DNA of 35,402 nucleotides from Alteromonadaceae bacterium UBA2620 (GCA_002339125.1 DDJQ01000058.1:138904-174305); one strand, 5' to 3'; counted from the first letter of the stretch, positions 1 through 8,510 are shown. The notes: generated by a model from the sequence alone, not told the origin. Program-made: numbers and translations.

Positions 1-421
1 CCCCGATTTTCTTTACCGTCCCAGCCACACCTGCGGCTTCAATGTAATCTCCTGCACGAAATGGCTTAAAGACAAGCAACATTACAGCGGCAGCAAAGTT
101 TTTCAGCGAGTCCTGCAACGACAAGCCAATGGCCAGACCAGCGGCACCTAAAATGGCAACTAAAGACGTGGTGTCTACGCCTAATTCGTCCAGCGATGCA
201 ACAATGACAAACAACATCAACACCGCGTTAAGAATCGACTTTAAGAAATCGACCAACATATCATCGTATTTTGATTTCGACATAAGCTTGCCGAACATCG
301 AAATAATAATTCCGACAACCATCCTACCGATGACGAAAATAATCAGTGCCATCGCAATATTAATGCCCCACGGTATGGCGTAGGTATTAATGTACATTTC
401 AATGTCTTCTTGAGTGAACAT
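1..421 (-). CDS. mscS: MscS-family small-conductance mechanosensitive channel (5' part, runs off the window)
   Basis: Read on the minus strand from ATG at 421, the frame stays open for 140 codons to the window edge, so the C-terminal part is missing. The start is backed by AAAGGAAT 7-8 bases upstream. The peptide begins MFTQEDIEMYINTYAIPWGI and has hydrophobic segments near residues 15-38 and 62-80. It then has the Gly/Ala-rich pore-lining helix typical of MscS (AILGAAGLAIGLSLQDS, about residues 89-105), followed by the start of the cytoplasmic beta domain (KPFRAGDYIEAAG). MscS channels sit in the inner membrane and open under tension to release solutes during osmotic downshock. Family assignment is firm from the pore helix. 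Whether it is the short MscS form or a longer paralogue cannot be told, although the short N-terminus favours the short form. Confidence 0.93.
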   Translation of the reverse strand, partial: MFTQEDIEMYINTYAIPWGINIAMALIIFVIGRMVVGIIISMFGKLMSKSKYDDMLVDFLKSILNAVLMLFVIVASLDELGVDTTSLVAILGAAGLAIGLSLQDSLKNFAAAVMLLVFKPFRAGDYIEAAGVAGTVKKIG

Positions 422-513
422 ACTAAAATTCCTTTATTGTTTAGCTAACAGTAAGTTACCAGTCTTCGTGTGAATCGCGCAACAGAATTGGTTTTTTTTC
501 GCTATAATTTCAC

Positions 514-623
514 TAAGCTGTCACACTCGCGAGGTACTATTTTTTACAGATTTTACTGCTTAACTTGCTAATCGGTTGATTGCATTTGAGTTTTTAAAAA
601 AGGCCGCCTGAGCCCTTTTTTTT
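514..623 (+). ncRNA. possible small RNA between mscS and the 50-residue peptide gene
   Basis: A perfect TATAAT lies at 503-508 and a terminator-like hairpin with eight T's at 596-623. No credible reading frame lies between them. A transcript starting near 514 would be about 110 nt long. There is no good -35 element at the right distance, so this is only a candidate. It could instead be unrelated AT-rich spacer. Confidence 0.2.
596..623 (+). terminator. terminator-like hairpin with T run
   Basis: AAAAAAGGC (596-604) pairs with GCC and a T tract at 612-623 around a 7-base loop, with one C bulged. Eight T's follow on the plus strand. No protein gene upstream on the plus strand needs it, which is why a small RNA was considered. 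Confidence 0.45.
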
Positions 624-778
624 ACTGGATCTGAGGACCGTAAACGACTATATTTTTAGCGCAATTATTCCAAAAGTTGGGAAATCGAATGCGCCTGAAA
701 AGGTATTTAGGGTCATTAAGAAGTATTTGTAAGCATGCTCATGCATCATGTCTGGTCTGGCATAGTGTTGCAACTGCT

Positions 779-784
779 TATAAT
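779..784 (+). promoter_or_regulatory. -10 element for the 50-residue peptide gene
   Basis: Perfect TATAAT, 28 bases before the ATG at 812. A start site near 791 would leave a 20-base leader holding the AAGGA ribosome site at 800-804. No clear -35 is seen at 16-18 bases upstream. Confidence 0.45.
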
Positions 785-811
785 TAGTAGAATTTTTTTA
801 AGGAATAGAAA

Positions 812-964
812 ATGTTACTACTTAGTTGTCTATTTTTGGTTGTGTTATTTATCCTTGGTTATGCGCTCAAAGGCGACAAGGGAAAACACACCGTTCATGC
901 CCGTCGCAACAAGTCCATGGCGGTCAATCAGGCACAATCCATAAATACTTTTGCCTCGAAATAA
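812..964 (+). CDS. small single-pass membrane peptide, 50 residues, unknown function
   Basis: ATG at 812 is preceded by AAGGA at 800-804 with 7 bases of spacing. The frame encodes a very hydrophobic N-terminus (MLLLSCLFLVVLFILGYALK) and then a basic, polar tail rich in K, R and N, ending TFASK. This looks like one transmembrane helix with a cytoplasmic basic tail. The alternative, a lipoprotein-like signal around Cys6, seems less likely because that cysteine comes too early. A TATAAT sits upstream and a 12-bp hairpin terminator begins 7 bases after the stop, so promoter, ribosome site, frame and terminator form one compact unit. I do not recognise a family. Longer overlapping frames in this stretch lack ribosome sites. 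Confidence 0.6.
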   Translation: MLLLSCLFLVVLFILGYALKGDKGKHTVHARRNKSMAVNQAQSINTFASK

Positions 965-971
965 CAGTCGG

Positions 972-1009
972 CATCGCTGCAATGGCCTGGACTATTGCAG
1001 CGATGTTTT
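972..1009 (+). terminator. intrinsic terminator after the 50-residue peptide gene
   Basis: Perfect 12-bp inverted repeat: CATCGCTGCAAT (972-983) and ATTGCAGCGATG (994-1005), with a 10-base loop, followed by TTTTG. It separates the small gene from rsmE. Confidence 0.75.
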
Positions 1010-1072
1010 GTTGTATTCCCCACGCAATGAAAGCTAAACTATCGGCCGTTTCACTTTGGTAAGATAGTCTTT

Positions 1073-1801
1073 ATGCGCATCCCTCGTTTATTCCATCCCG
1101 ACACCATCACTGTAGACAGTGAATTAACGTTAACTGCCGACGCAGCGCATCACGTAGCAAACGTTCTGCGTCTGAAAAGCGGTCATCCGGTGGTGTTGTT
1201 TAATGGTGACGGTAATGAATATCCGGCAACCATTATTCTCGCTCAGCGACGCCAGGTTGTCATCGAGGTAGATTCCCGGCTGGCCATTGACACGCAGTCG
1301 CCTTTACCCCTGCACTTAGGCCAGGGAATATCAAAGGGTGACCGGATGGACTTAGTTCTGCAAAAGGCCACGGAGCTGGGTGCAACAACCATTACACCGT
1401 TAATTACAGAGCGCTGCCCGGTGAAACTGGACGAATCGCGCTGGCAGAAAAAAATACTGCAGTGGCAAAAAATCATTCAGGGCGCGTGTGAGCAATGTGG
1501 CCGCAATACCCTGCCGGAATTAAAACCGGTCACCCTGCTTAAAGACTGGTTGGCCGATTCCACCTCTCAAACCCGCCTGGTGTTATCGCCCGGCAGTCAA
1601 CAGCGTCTGACTCAGCTAACTACAAACCATGCAGGTTTCCGTTTATTGATTGGGCCTGAAGGCGGACTATCCGATACCGAAGTACATCAATCGCAGGAAG
1701 CCGGTTTTACTGCCTGCTCACTTGGTCCCAGAATCTTACGCACAGAAACTGCTGCAATCACCGGTCTGTCTGTATTGCAGGCCACCTTTGGCGATTTGTA
1801 A
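1073..1801 (+). CDS. rsmE: 16S rRNA (uracil1498-N3)-methyltransferase RsmE
   Basis: RsmE methylates N3 of U1498 in 16S rRNA using S-adenosylmethionine. The 242-residue product is the usual family length. The N-terminal PUA-like domain (about residues 1-70, with AAHHVANVLRLKSG) is followed by a SPOUT methyltransferase domain. The SAM-binding trefoil-knot motifs are visible as LLIGPEGGLS (about residue 191) and LGPRILRTETA (about 217). GDRMDLVLQKATELG near residue 90 is also characteristic. It lies just upstream of gshB, an order seen in many gammaproteobacteria. The ribosome site is weak. Confidence 0.96.
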   Translation: MRIPRLFHPDTITVDSELTLTADAAHHVANVLRLKSGHPVVLFNGDGNEYPATIILAQRRQVVIEVDSRLAIDTQSPLPLHLGQGISKGDRMDLVLQKATELGATTITPLITERCPVKLDESRWQKKILQWQKIIQGACEQCGRNTLPELKPVTLLKDWLADSTSQTRLVLSPGSQQRLTQLTTNHAGFRLLIGPEGGLSDTEVHQSQEAGFTACSLGPRILRTETAAITGLSVLQATFGDL

Positions 1802-1915
1802 TCGTTAGTCCTGCGCCTGTAAGCTGCTAAATAATACGACCAGTAACCGCATAATGACTTGAATTAAGCGGTGATTACCTCCATTTTTGTCTTATATGAC
1901 TAAAGAGAGTGCGCT

Positions 1916-2863
1916 ATGACCTATACCGTTGGCGTGGTAATGGACCCCATTGCCAAAATAAAACCCGAAAAAGACACCAGTTTCGCAATGATGTTAGAGG
2001 CCCAGCATCGCGGTGCGACATTAATCTACCTGGAACTCAAAGATTTATATATCGACAATGGCGTGCCTAAAGCCATTGGTTACCCCGTGACTGTGAGAGA
2101 TCAGGCGCAGGATTTCTATACACTTGGCGAAGAGCAACAATATCTGCTGGGTGAGCTCGACGTTATTCTGATGCGCAAGGATCCGCCTTTCGACAGTGAA
2201 TTTCTGTATGCTACGCACATCCTAGACCTGGCCGAGCGTGCTGGTGCGCTGGTAGTTAATAAACCGCAGAGCCTGCGGGATTTTAACGAGAAGCTGTTTA
2301 CCGCCTATTTCCCCGAGCTTATTCCGGATACGCTGGTTACCCGCAACGCTGCTCTGGTACGCCAGTTCCATGCCAAACATAAGGATGTTATTTGCAAACC
2401 GCTTGATGGCATGGGCGGCGCTTCTATTTTCCGTATTAAGGAAGATGGTACTAACCTTGGTGTGATCATTGAAACCCTGACCAGTAACGGCCAGAGCCAA
2501 ATGATGGTGCAGGCCTACCTGCCGGCCATTAAAGAGGGTGATAAGCGGGTACTGATAGTCAATGGTAAGGTGATGCCTTATTGTCTGGCCCGTTTACCAT
2601 CTGCAGGCGAAACCCGTGGTAATCTGGCAGCCGGCGGCACAGGACGACCTCAGCCAATCAGTGACAGCGACCGGGCACTGGCAGAAACCATCGCACCGGT
2701 GTTAGTTGAGCGCGGGTTAATGTTTGTCGGGCTCGATGTGATTGGCGATCGCATTACTGAAATCAACGTTACCAGCCCTACCTGCGTTAGAGAAATCGAG
2801 CGCGCGTACGATATAAACATAACGGGCGAGTTATTTGACGCCATTGAAGCTAAACTTAACTAA
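1916..2863 (+). CDS. gshB: glutathione synthetase
   Basis: GshB joins gamma-glutamylcysteine and glycine with ATP to make glutathione in the cytosol. The 315-residue protein matches the bacterial enzyme in length and in order: a preATP-grasp N-terminal domain (starting MTYTVGVVMDPI), then an ATP-grasp domain with KPLDGMGGASIF near residue 160. It ends with the substrate/metal-binding EINVTSPTC segment near 283. A purine-rich AAAGAGAG precedes the ATG. The next genes, yqgE and ruvX, are its conventional partners, and short gaps suggest co-transcription. Confidence 0.98.
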   Translation: MTYTVGVVMDPIAKIKPEKDTSFAMMLEAQHRGATLIYLELKDLYIDNGVPKAIGYPVTVRDQAQDFYTLGEEQQYLLGELDVILMRKDPPFDSEFLYATHILDLAERAGALVVNKPQSLRDFNEKLFTAYFPELIPDTLVTRNAALVRQFHAKHKDVICKPLDGMGGASIFRIKEDGTNLGVIIETLTSNGQSQMMVQAYLPAIKEGDKRVLIVNGKVMPYCLARLPSAGETRGNLAAGGTGRPQPISDSDRALAETIAPVLVERGLMFVGLDVIGDRITEINVTSPTCVREIERAYDINITGELFDAIEAKLN

Positions 2864-2904
2864 GCCGTCGCCATTTTGTATGTCGGCCATACGAGGTACT
2901 GAAC

Positions 2905-3471
2905 ATGACTGAACTGAAAAATCTGGCAAATCATTTTCTGATTGCCATGCCGTCAATGGAAGACCCGTTTTTTTCCCGCAGCCTGACCTATATTTGTGAA
3001 CATAACGAAGAAGGCGCTATGGGCCTGGTGGTGAATCAACCTACCAATATGACCCTTAAAGAGCTGTTGGAACAGGCCGACAAAGACGCAGAAGTGGATG
3101 ATGAGAAAGGTCAGCAAATCGTGCTGGCCGGCGGACCGGTGAGCCAAGAGCGGGGTTTTATTTTGCACAGCCCTCAGCCTGGCTGGAGCTCAAGCCTCAA
3201 CCTGACCTCAGAAATTATGGTGACCACCTCCAAGGACATATTAGGCGCATTAGGCAATCACCGCGGTCCCGATCAGGCTATCATTACTTTGGGTTATGCT
3301 GGCTGGAGTGCGGGTCAGCTGGAGCGGGAAATTCAGGAAAACTCATGGCTGACTATCGAAGCCGATCCGAAAATTCTGTTTGATACGCCTATCCACCAGC
3401 GCTGGCAACTGGCGGTTAGCAGCCTTGGTATTGATGTCTGGCAGATCGCGCCTGAGGTGGGTCATGCCTGA
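2905..3471 (+). CDS. yqgE: YqgE/AlgH family protein (UPF0301)
   Basis: The protein has 188 residues, normal for the family, and starts after a GAGG site 8 bases upstream. Family signatures are LANHFLIAMPSMEDPFF at the N-terminus, GAMGLVVNQPT near residue 39 and LAGGPVSQERGFILH near 74. Biochemical function is unsettled. The Pseudomonas homologue was called AlgH for an effect on alginate genes, but a direct regulatory role is not established. Its gene overlaps the ruvX start by 8 bases, a conserved pairing that points to translational coupling. Confidence 0.96.
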   Translation: MTELKNLANHFLIAMPSMEDPFFSRSLTYICEHNEEGAMGLVVNQPTNMTLKELLEQADKDAEVDDEKGQQIVLAGGPVSQERGFILHSPQPGWSSSLNLTSEIMVTTSKDILGALGNHRGPDQAIITLGYAGWSAGQLEREIQENSWLTIEADPKILFDTPIHQRWQLAVSSLGIDVWQIAPEVGHA

Positions 3472-3895
3472 GGCCGGGCAACGCACTGTTCTGGCGTTTG
3501 ATTTTGGCACCAAGAGCATTGGTGTGGCCATCGGTCAGGAAGTCACCGGCACTGCCGCGCCGTTAGAAGCGCTTAAAGCCCGGGATGGCATCCCTGACTG
3601 GGATAAGATTCAAAAGATCTATGATGAATGGCAGCCGCATATCGTGGTAGTGGGTTTACCACTGAACATGGACGGCACTTCTCAAACCATGACCGAGCGA
3701 GCACAGAAGTTTGCTAATCGCTTACATGGCCGCTTTAAGACACCGGTTACCACCTATGACGAGCGTTTAAGCACTGCCGATGCCAGAGCAACGCTTTTTG
3801 AATTAGGCGGTTATAAAAAACTAACCAAAGGTAAAGTCGACAGTGTGTCGGCCTGTTTGATTTTCACCAGTTGGTTTGAAAGCCTCTGGGATTAA
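3464..3895 (+). CDS. ruvX: RuvX/YqgF, pre-16S rRNA nuclease (RNase H-like fold)
   Basis: RuvX trims the 5' end of precursor 16S rRNA and has also been proposed as a Holliday-junction resolvase. I start it at ATG 3464, not at the longer in-frame start at 3380. The shorter form (143 residues) matches the family, has GAGGTGG just upstream and overlaps the yqgE stop codon. Family motifs are LAFDFGTKSIGVAIGQ, VVVGLPLNMDGT and TTYDERLST. Conserved acidic residues lie in DFG, DER and the C-terminal GKVDSVSA segment. Confidence 0.96.
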   Translation: MPEAGQRTVLAFDFGTKSIGVAIGQEVTGTAAPLEALKARDGIPDWDKIQKIYDEWQPHIVVVGLPLNMDGTSQTMTERAQKFANRLHGRFKTPVTTYDERLSTADARATLFELGGYKKLTKGKVDSVSACLIFTSWFESLWD

Positions 3896-4019
3896 ATTTT
3901 CCCCTGCCAAAAACAATTCACGTGATCAATTAGCACTATAAAAATCATACTAAATAGTTATAGCCTTCCCCCGACGCTTCCCTCACACTGATGAAAATTC
4001 CAACGGTAAGGGAATGGTT

Positions 4020-4418
4020 ATGTCGATGTCTAAATTTATTGAGCAAATCGAGAAGCTGCTGCTGATCCTCATCATGCTGGCGACACTGGTGGCGGTGGGA
4101 GCAGAGATTATGCACATGGTTGAATATCGCACCGTGGAGCTGTCAGACCTGCTGCTGCTATTTATCTACGCCGAAGTAATGGGCATGCTGGCGGCTTACT
4201 ACAACAGCAACCGTATTCCGGTAACCCTGCCGCTGATTATTGCCATGACTGCTCTAAGTCGAATGATAATCCTGCAAAGTAAAGAGCTGGATAAAATTGT
4301 ACTGATATACGAGTCGGGCAGTATTTTGCTGCTTAGTATCGCTGCCCTGATCATGAGTATTAAAGACAAGTACAGCCTGGATAAACTGAAAAACCGGGTA
4401 TTCCGCCAACCCGACTAG
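4020..4418 (+). CDS. psiE: PsiE family inner-membrane protein
   Basis: PsiE (phosphate-starvation-inducible E) is a small membrane protein of unknown biochemical role. The frame could start at 4014. ATG 4020 is preferred because AAGGGA (4008-4013) then has proper spacing, giving 132 residues. Four hydrophobic segments are visible (about residues 11-28, 43-60, 68-84 and 97-115). The signature RTVELSDLLLLFIYAEV, then a conserved YYNSNRIPV stretch, identifies the family. It converges with the lipase gene, and the two stop codons share one palindromic CTAG. No obvious Pho box was seen upstream. Confidence 0.9.
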   Translation: MSMSKFIEQIEKLLLILIMLATLVAVGAEIMHMVEYRTVELSDLLLLFIYAEVMGMLAAYYNSNRIPVTLPLIIAMTALSRMIILQSKELDKIVLIYESGSILLLSIAALIMSIKDKYSLDKLKNRVFRQPD

Positions 4419-5203
4419 TGTTCATCAAACAAGCTTTTATTGCGGATATACTTGCGCATGTAATGGTAAGTAATCGGTCGTAACAGCCAGCTGTGCAACG
4501 ACTTTAAAAAGCGTTCGTGGGTGGGCGTATTCTCGTAAATCTGATCATCGTGAAGCCAGAGCATCTTGCCCACATGCCAGAAGTAATAGGGAAACGGCGG
4601 CATAAAGGTCACCATATCCAGATCGCAACAGATACGATAGGTTTTATGGTGCAATAAGTAGTGTTTATTCCAGGCCCGGGTGGCCACAGCCGGTTGACCA
4701 AAAGTAACCACCCGTTTAACTGCTTTCTTATTCTGCCGCTCAAAGTAATCGGCCATCAACACCGCTACCGCGCCGCCGGAAGAATGCCCGGTAAACGTAA
4801 AGCGTTTGCCCTGCAGACGTAGTGGTTCCAGTACCTTTACCAGCAACTCGCGCAAGGGTAACGCTTCGTTAATGGTTTTAGTGCTGGAAAACATGGGCTG
4901 ATTGAGCAGCCGCTTGAATCCCCAGTGCACATAAAAATGGCGATCGACCTGCTTAATCTTAGCCGGTACAAATACCATGTTAGCCAGCCAGTCTCTGAGT
5001 CCCAGCGACCCTCTGAATACTACGATGACTTCTTTTTTATTGTCCGTCCACAGAATGCGAACACTCATGCGACCATATTTATCCACCAGTTGGCGTTCAT
5101 GAAAGGGCTCTAACACCTTCTGGTAATTCTCTTCGGCATCAGGATAAGCAAGCTGACAAAGAATGGCGTATCGCTCGTATTGATAACGCTTGAGTTTTTT
5201 CAT
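4415..5203 (-). CDS. class 3 lipase-like alpha/beta hydrolase
   Basis: A 262-residue protein with the Lipase_3 pattern: VIVVFRGS near residue 60 (oxyanion region), and FTGHSSGGAVAVLMA near residue 140 with the nucleophile serine in GHSSG. These are followed by VVTFGQPAV near 165. The active-site Asp and His are likely in the CCDLDMVTFMPP and WLHDD regions, but I cannot assign them firmly. No signal peptide is apparent (it begins MKKLKRYQYERY), so it may act inside the cell or at the membrane. The substrate is unknown. It stands alone between convergent psiE and the DUF2007 gene. Confidence 0.88.
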   Translation of the reverse strand: MKKLKRYQYERYAILCQLAYPDAEENYQKVLEPFHERQLVDKYGRMSVRILWTDNKKEVIVVFRGSLGLRDWLANMVFVPAKIKQVDRHFYVHWGFKRLLNQPMFSSTKTINEALPLRELLVKVLEPLRLQGKRFTFTGHSSGGAVAVLMADYFERQNKKAVKRVVTFGQPAVATRAWNKHYLLHHKTYRICCDLDMVTFMPPFPYYFWHVGKMLWLHDDQIYENTPTHERFLKSLHSWLLRPITYHYMRKYIRNKSLFDEH

Positions 5204-5290
5204 GGATTAGTCGACAGACGGCAATCGTTGCTTTGATGGCACTAATATACGGGAAAGCGCCGCAATAAGTACACTCTGTTTGTGTTTAAG

Positions 5291-5596
5291 CTAACACTTG
5301 GGGGACTGGCAATTCCAGCACAGATTAAACTCAGCGTCCTGAGGTTCATGACAGGTGTTACATACCCAGGCTTCGCCACTGCTATCCTCTTTAAGAGTGG
5401 TTAATACCCGTTCAGCAAACACCAGGTCGTCGGCGTTAATTAACCACAGTTCCGGTTCCAGATCCTGTGCAGGCAGCTCGCCCATGGCGCCACTGATAAA
5501 CTGATTGCGCACCACACAAGGGATCCCTTGTGTGGTTAGTGCATCGTAGTACTGCTGAATGACAAACGGCGTCACCCCTGATTTAAACCGGATCAA
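5291..5596 (-). CDS. DUF2007 protein with C-terminal zinc ribbon
   Basis: A 101-residue protein. The N-terminal part resembles the DUF2007 'putative signal transducing' fold (AALTTQGIPCVVRN-type segment, then PELWLINADDLVFAERVL). The C-terminus carries two cysteine pairs, CNTC and CWNC about 16 residues apart, as in a zinc ribbon. It starts 3 bases after the pilU stop on the same strand, so it is very likely the last gene of the pilT-pilU unit. Function is unknown. A role in twitching is only suggested by position. Confidence 0.8.
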   Translation of the reverse strand: MIRFKSGVTPFVIQQYYDALTTQGIPCVVRNQFISGAMGELPAQDLEPELWLINADDLVFAERVLTTLKEDSSGEAWVCNTCHEPQDAEFNLCWNCQSPKC

Positions 5597-5599
5597 GGC

Positions 5600-6715
5600 T
5601 TAATCCATATCGATGGAAACGCCGGATAACGAGCCCAGACCGTCATTTTGCGGATTATTCGAATCCAGCTTAACCATCAGGCGCAAGTCATTCGGTGAAT
5701 CAGCATGGTGCAATGCCTGTTCAAGATTAATACGCCCCGTCTTATACAGGTCAAACAGGGCCATATCGAAAGTTTGCATGCCCTGTTCCTTGCCTTTTTC
5801 CATGGCCTCTTTAAGGCTACCAATTTCGTTACGCTGAATAAGGTCCCGAATCAGAGGCGAATTAAGCAGGATTTCAATGGCTGCTACCCTGCCCTTACCA
5901 TCCACAGTGGGCACCAGTTGCTGAGCCACAATAGCGCGGATATTCAGGCTCAGATCAAAGCGCAGTTTGTCGTGCTGATCCTTGGGTGCTAAGTGCATGA
6001 TCCGCTCAATGGCCTGGTTAGCGTTATTGGCGTGCAGTGTAGCCACACACAAGTGACCGGTGTCAGCAAAAGACATGGCATATTCCATGGTTTCCATAGA
6101 CCGGATCTCACCAATCAGGATGACATCCGGCGCCTGACGCAGTGAGCTTTTCAGAGCATCATCGAAAGATTGTGTATCAATGCCTACTTCACGCTGGGTG
6201 ACGACGCAATTTTTGTGTTCATGCACAAACTCAATAGGGTCTTCAATGGTCAGAATATGGCCATGGGAATTGGTATTGCGATGGCCTATTAACGCAGCCA
6301 GTGAGGTAGATTTACCGGTACCGGTGCCACCCACAAACAGCACCAGCCCCCGTTTAGACATAATAATGTCTTTAAGGACCGGCGGCAGTCCGAGATCCTC
6401 GGCATTGGGAATTTGCGTCACAATCCGTCGGATAACCATACCCGCCTGATCACGTTGCCAGAACGCGCTGCAACGAAAACGACCAATGCCCTCCCGCGCA
6501 ATAGCGAAGTTACATTCTTTGGTGGTATGAAACTCATCGCGCTGTTTATCACTCATGGCCTCATGGACTAAATCCAGCGCGGCCTGATCGGTTAGCGATG
6601 TTTCCATCAACGGCGTCAGCTTGCCGTTAATCTTGGCACTTACCGCAAAACCGGATGTCACGAATAAATCGGAGGCATCGCGGTCAACCATATTTTGCAA
6701 AAGTTGATCAAGCAT
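5600..6715 (-). CDS. pilU: type IV pilus accessory retraction ATPase PilU
   Basis: PilU is a hexameric ATPase that works with PilT to depolymerise type IV pili at the inner-membrane base. The 371-residue protein has an N-terminal PAS-like domain (DLFVTSGFAVSAKINGK) and Walker A GGTGTGKST near residue 130. It also has an Asp box ILTIEDPIEFVHEHK, Walker B PDVILIGEIRS and a His box GHLCVATLHANN. It lacks the PilT C-terminal AIRNLIRE motif and has SPLIRDLIQRNE instead, as PilU proteins do. It follows pilT by 11 bases. Confidence 0.96.
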   Translation of the reverse strand: MLDQLLQNMVDRDASDLFVTSGFAVSAKINGKLTPLMETSLTDQAALDLVHEAMSDKQRDEFHTTKECNFAIAREGIGRFRCSAFWQRDQAGMVIRRIVTQIPNAEDLGLPPVLKDIIMSKRGLVLFVGGTGTGKSTSLAALIGHRNTNSHGHILTIEDPIEFVHEHKNCVVTQREVGIDTQSFDDALKSSLRQAPDVILIGEIRSMETMEYAMSFADTGHLCVATLHANNANQAIERIMHLAPKDQHDKLRFDLSLNIRAIVAQQLVPTVDGKGRVAAIEILLNSPLIRDLIQRNEIGSLKEAMEKGKEQGMQTFDMALFDLYKTGRINLEQALHHADSPNDLRLMVKLDSNNPQNDGLGSLSGVSIDMD

Positions 6716-6726
6716 AGCCTAACTCC

Positions 6727-7767
6727 TTAAAACCCCGGACGTTGTTTATCAACCATCTTGGCCATGGCATCCTGCTGGGTAATCACGCCGGTAGCCACCA
6801 GACGTTGTAAGCACTGATCCATGGTCTGCATGCCATGGGACTGGCCGGTTTGGATTACCGAGTACATTTGCGGCACTTTATCTTCACGGATCAGGTTACG
6901 AATAGCCGGTATGCCTACCATGATTTCATGGGCTGCAACCCGGCCACCGCCAATTTTCTTGAGCAGGGTTTGCGAGATAACCGCCCGCAGTGATTCCGAA
7001 AGCATGGAACGCACCATGGCTTTTTCTTCGGCCGGGAATACATCGATGATACGGTCGATGGTTTTAGGGGCCGAGTTGGTGTGCAGGGTACCAAACACCA
7101 GGTGGCCGGTTTCCGCCGCCGAAATTGCCAGACGAATGGTTTCCAAATCCCGTAATTCACCTACCAGAATCACGTCTGGATCTTCACGCAAAGCAGAACG
7201 CAGGGCGTTTGAGAAGCTATGCGTATCGCGGTGCACTTCCCGCTGGTTAAGTACACTTAACTTGTTTTCGTGCACAAATTCGATAGGGTCTTCAATGGTC
7301 AGGATGTGCTCGCGCTTGTGCGAGTTAATATGATCAATCATGGCGGCCAGGGTGGTACTCTTACCCGAACCGGTCGCGCCGGTAACCAGTACAATTCCCG
7401 TGGGCTGGTTAATAATTTCCTTAAAGATGGCGGGCGCGCCTAAATCGTCCAGTGTCAGTACTTTACTTGGGATAGTACGTAAAACAGCGGCTGCACCGCG
7501 GTTTTGTACAAAGACATTAACCCGGAAGCGAGAAAGGTCTTTTACCTCAAAAGAAAAATCGGTTTCGAGATTTTCTTCGTATTCTTTACGTTGTTTGTCG
7601 TTCATTATTTCATAAACCAGCGCATGTACCTGTTTATGATCGAGCGGGTCAACGTTTAACCGACGCATTTCGCCATCCACCCGGATAATCGGAGGAAGGC
7701 CTGCGGACAAGTGAAGGTCTGATGCGTTATTCTTAACACTAAATGCTAAAAGTTCGGTAATATCCAC
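6727..7767 (-). CDS. pilT: type IV pilus retraction ATPase PilT
   Basis: PilT powers pilus retraction (twitching motility, DNA uptake). I place the start at GTG 7767, giving VDITELLAFSVKNNASDLHL at the N-terminus and 346 residues, the normal length. A GGAG lies about 10 bases upstream. A longer frame from 7839 would run through the yggS start and adds atypical residues. Walker A is GATGSGKST, Walker B is DPDVILVGELRD, the His box is GHLVFGTLHTN, and the C-terminal motif AIRNLIRE that marks PilT is present. Only 38 bases separate it from divergent yggS, so the two promoters must overlap or lie inside the genes. Confidence 0.96.
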   Translation of the reverse strand: MDITELLAFSVKNNASDLHLSAGLPPIIRVDGEMRRLNVDPLDHKQVHALVYEIMNDKQRKEYEENLETDFSFEVKDLSRFRVNVFVQNRGAAAVLRTIPSKVLTLDDLGAPAIFKEIINQPTGIVLVTGATGSGKSTTLAAMIDHINSHKREHILTIEDPIEFVHENKLSVLNQREVHRDTHSFSNALRSALREDPDVILVGELRDLETIRLAISAAETGHLVFGTLHTNSAPKTIDRIIDVFPAEEKAMVRSMLSESLRAVISQTLLKKIGGGRVAAHEIMVGIPAIRNLIREDKVPQMYSVIQTGQSHGMQTMDQCLQRLVATGVITQQDAMAKMVDKQRPGF

Positions 7768-7805
7768 AGCCTGACTTCTCCATAACCTGTAGGTGAGTTG
7801 TATTA

Positions 7806-8501
7806 ATGCAAACAATAGCAGATCGACTGATAAACGCACGTCAAGAAATCGATAACGCCATAGCGTCTGCTAACCGTAATCCTCATTCTGTCCGATTACT
7901 GGCGGTTAGCAAGACCAAACCCGTATCAGATATCGAGCTAGCGTATGAAGCGGGACAACGATTGTTTGGTGAGAACTACATTCAGGAAGGGGTCGATAAA
8001 ATTCAGACCCTTAAGCACCTGCCAGACATTGAATGGCACATGATTGGCCCCATACAATCAAATAAGACTAAAGTTGTGGCTGAACATTTTGACTGGGTGC
8101 AGAGTATCGATCGTCTGAAAATTGCCAGACGTCTTAACGACCAACGCCCCGAGGATATGCCACCATTAAACGTGTGTATTCAGCTCAACATAGAGCAGGA
8201 AACCACCAAGTCCGGCATTATTCCGGATGAGTTACCGGCACTGGTGCAGGAAATACTTAACCTGCCACGCTTATCCTTACGGGGATTAATGGCTATTCCG
8301 GCAGCCGATGTAACACCAGAAGCTCAGCATCAGACGCTCGCGGCCTTACAATCGTTGTATAATGATTTGGCAGCGCAGGTCGACACCGTGGACACCCTTT
8401 CAGTAGGGATGAGCGGTGATATGTGCGAAGCTATCGCCCATGGTTCAACCATGGTACGAATTGGCACCGCTATATTTGGTGCCCGACAACAGCAAAATTA
8501 A
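7806..8501 (+). CDS. yggS: pyridoxal phosphate homeostasis protein (PLPBP family)
   Basis: YggS binds pyridoxal 5'-phosphate through a lysine and helps balance B6 vitamers. It has no known catalytic activity. The 231-residue protein has the PLP lysine at position 36 in LLAVSKTKP, the same number as in E. coli YggS. FGENYIQE follows near residue 56, with HMIGPIQSNK near 79 and LSVGMSGDMCEAIAHGSTMVRIGTAIFG near the C-terminus. AGGTGA precedes the ATG. It heads the yggS-proC-yggT-DUF4426 unit. Confidence 0.97.
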   Translation: MQTIADRLINARQEIDNAIASANRNPHSVRLLAVSKTKPVSDIELAYEAGQRLFGENYIQEGVDKIQTLKHLPDIEWHMIGPIQSNKTKVVAEHFDWVQSIDRLKIARRLNDQRPEDMPPLNVCIQLNIEQETTKSGIIPDELPALVQEILNLPRLSLRGLMAIPAADVTPEAQHQTLAALQSLYNDLAAQVDTVDTLSVGMSGDMCEAIAHGSTMVRIGTAIFGARQQQN

Positions 8502-8510
8502 AGGAGACTC

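Noticed and set aside
3380..3463. Longer N-terminus for RuvX
   Set aside because: It lies inside yqgE, has no ribosome site and is absent from the family; ATG 3464 has GAGGTGG before it.
4413..4420. psiE/lipase overlap as a sign of misannotation
   Set aside because: Both genes are well supported; their stops merely share the palindrome CTAG in a convergent arrangement.
7768..7839. Longer N-terminus for PilT starting at 7839
   Set aside because: It overlaps the yggS start and adds 24 residues not found in PilT; GTG 7767 gives the family length.
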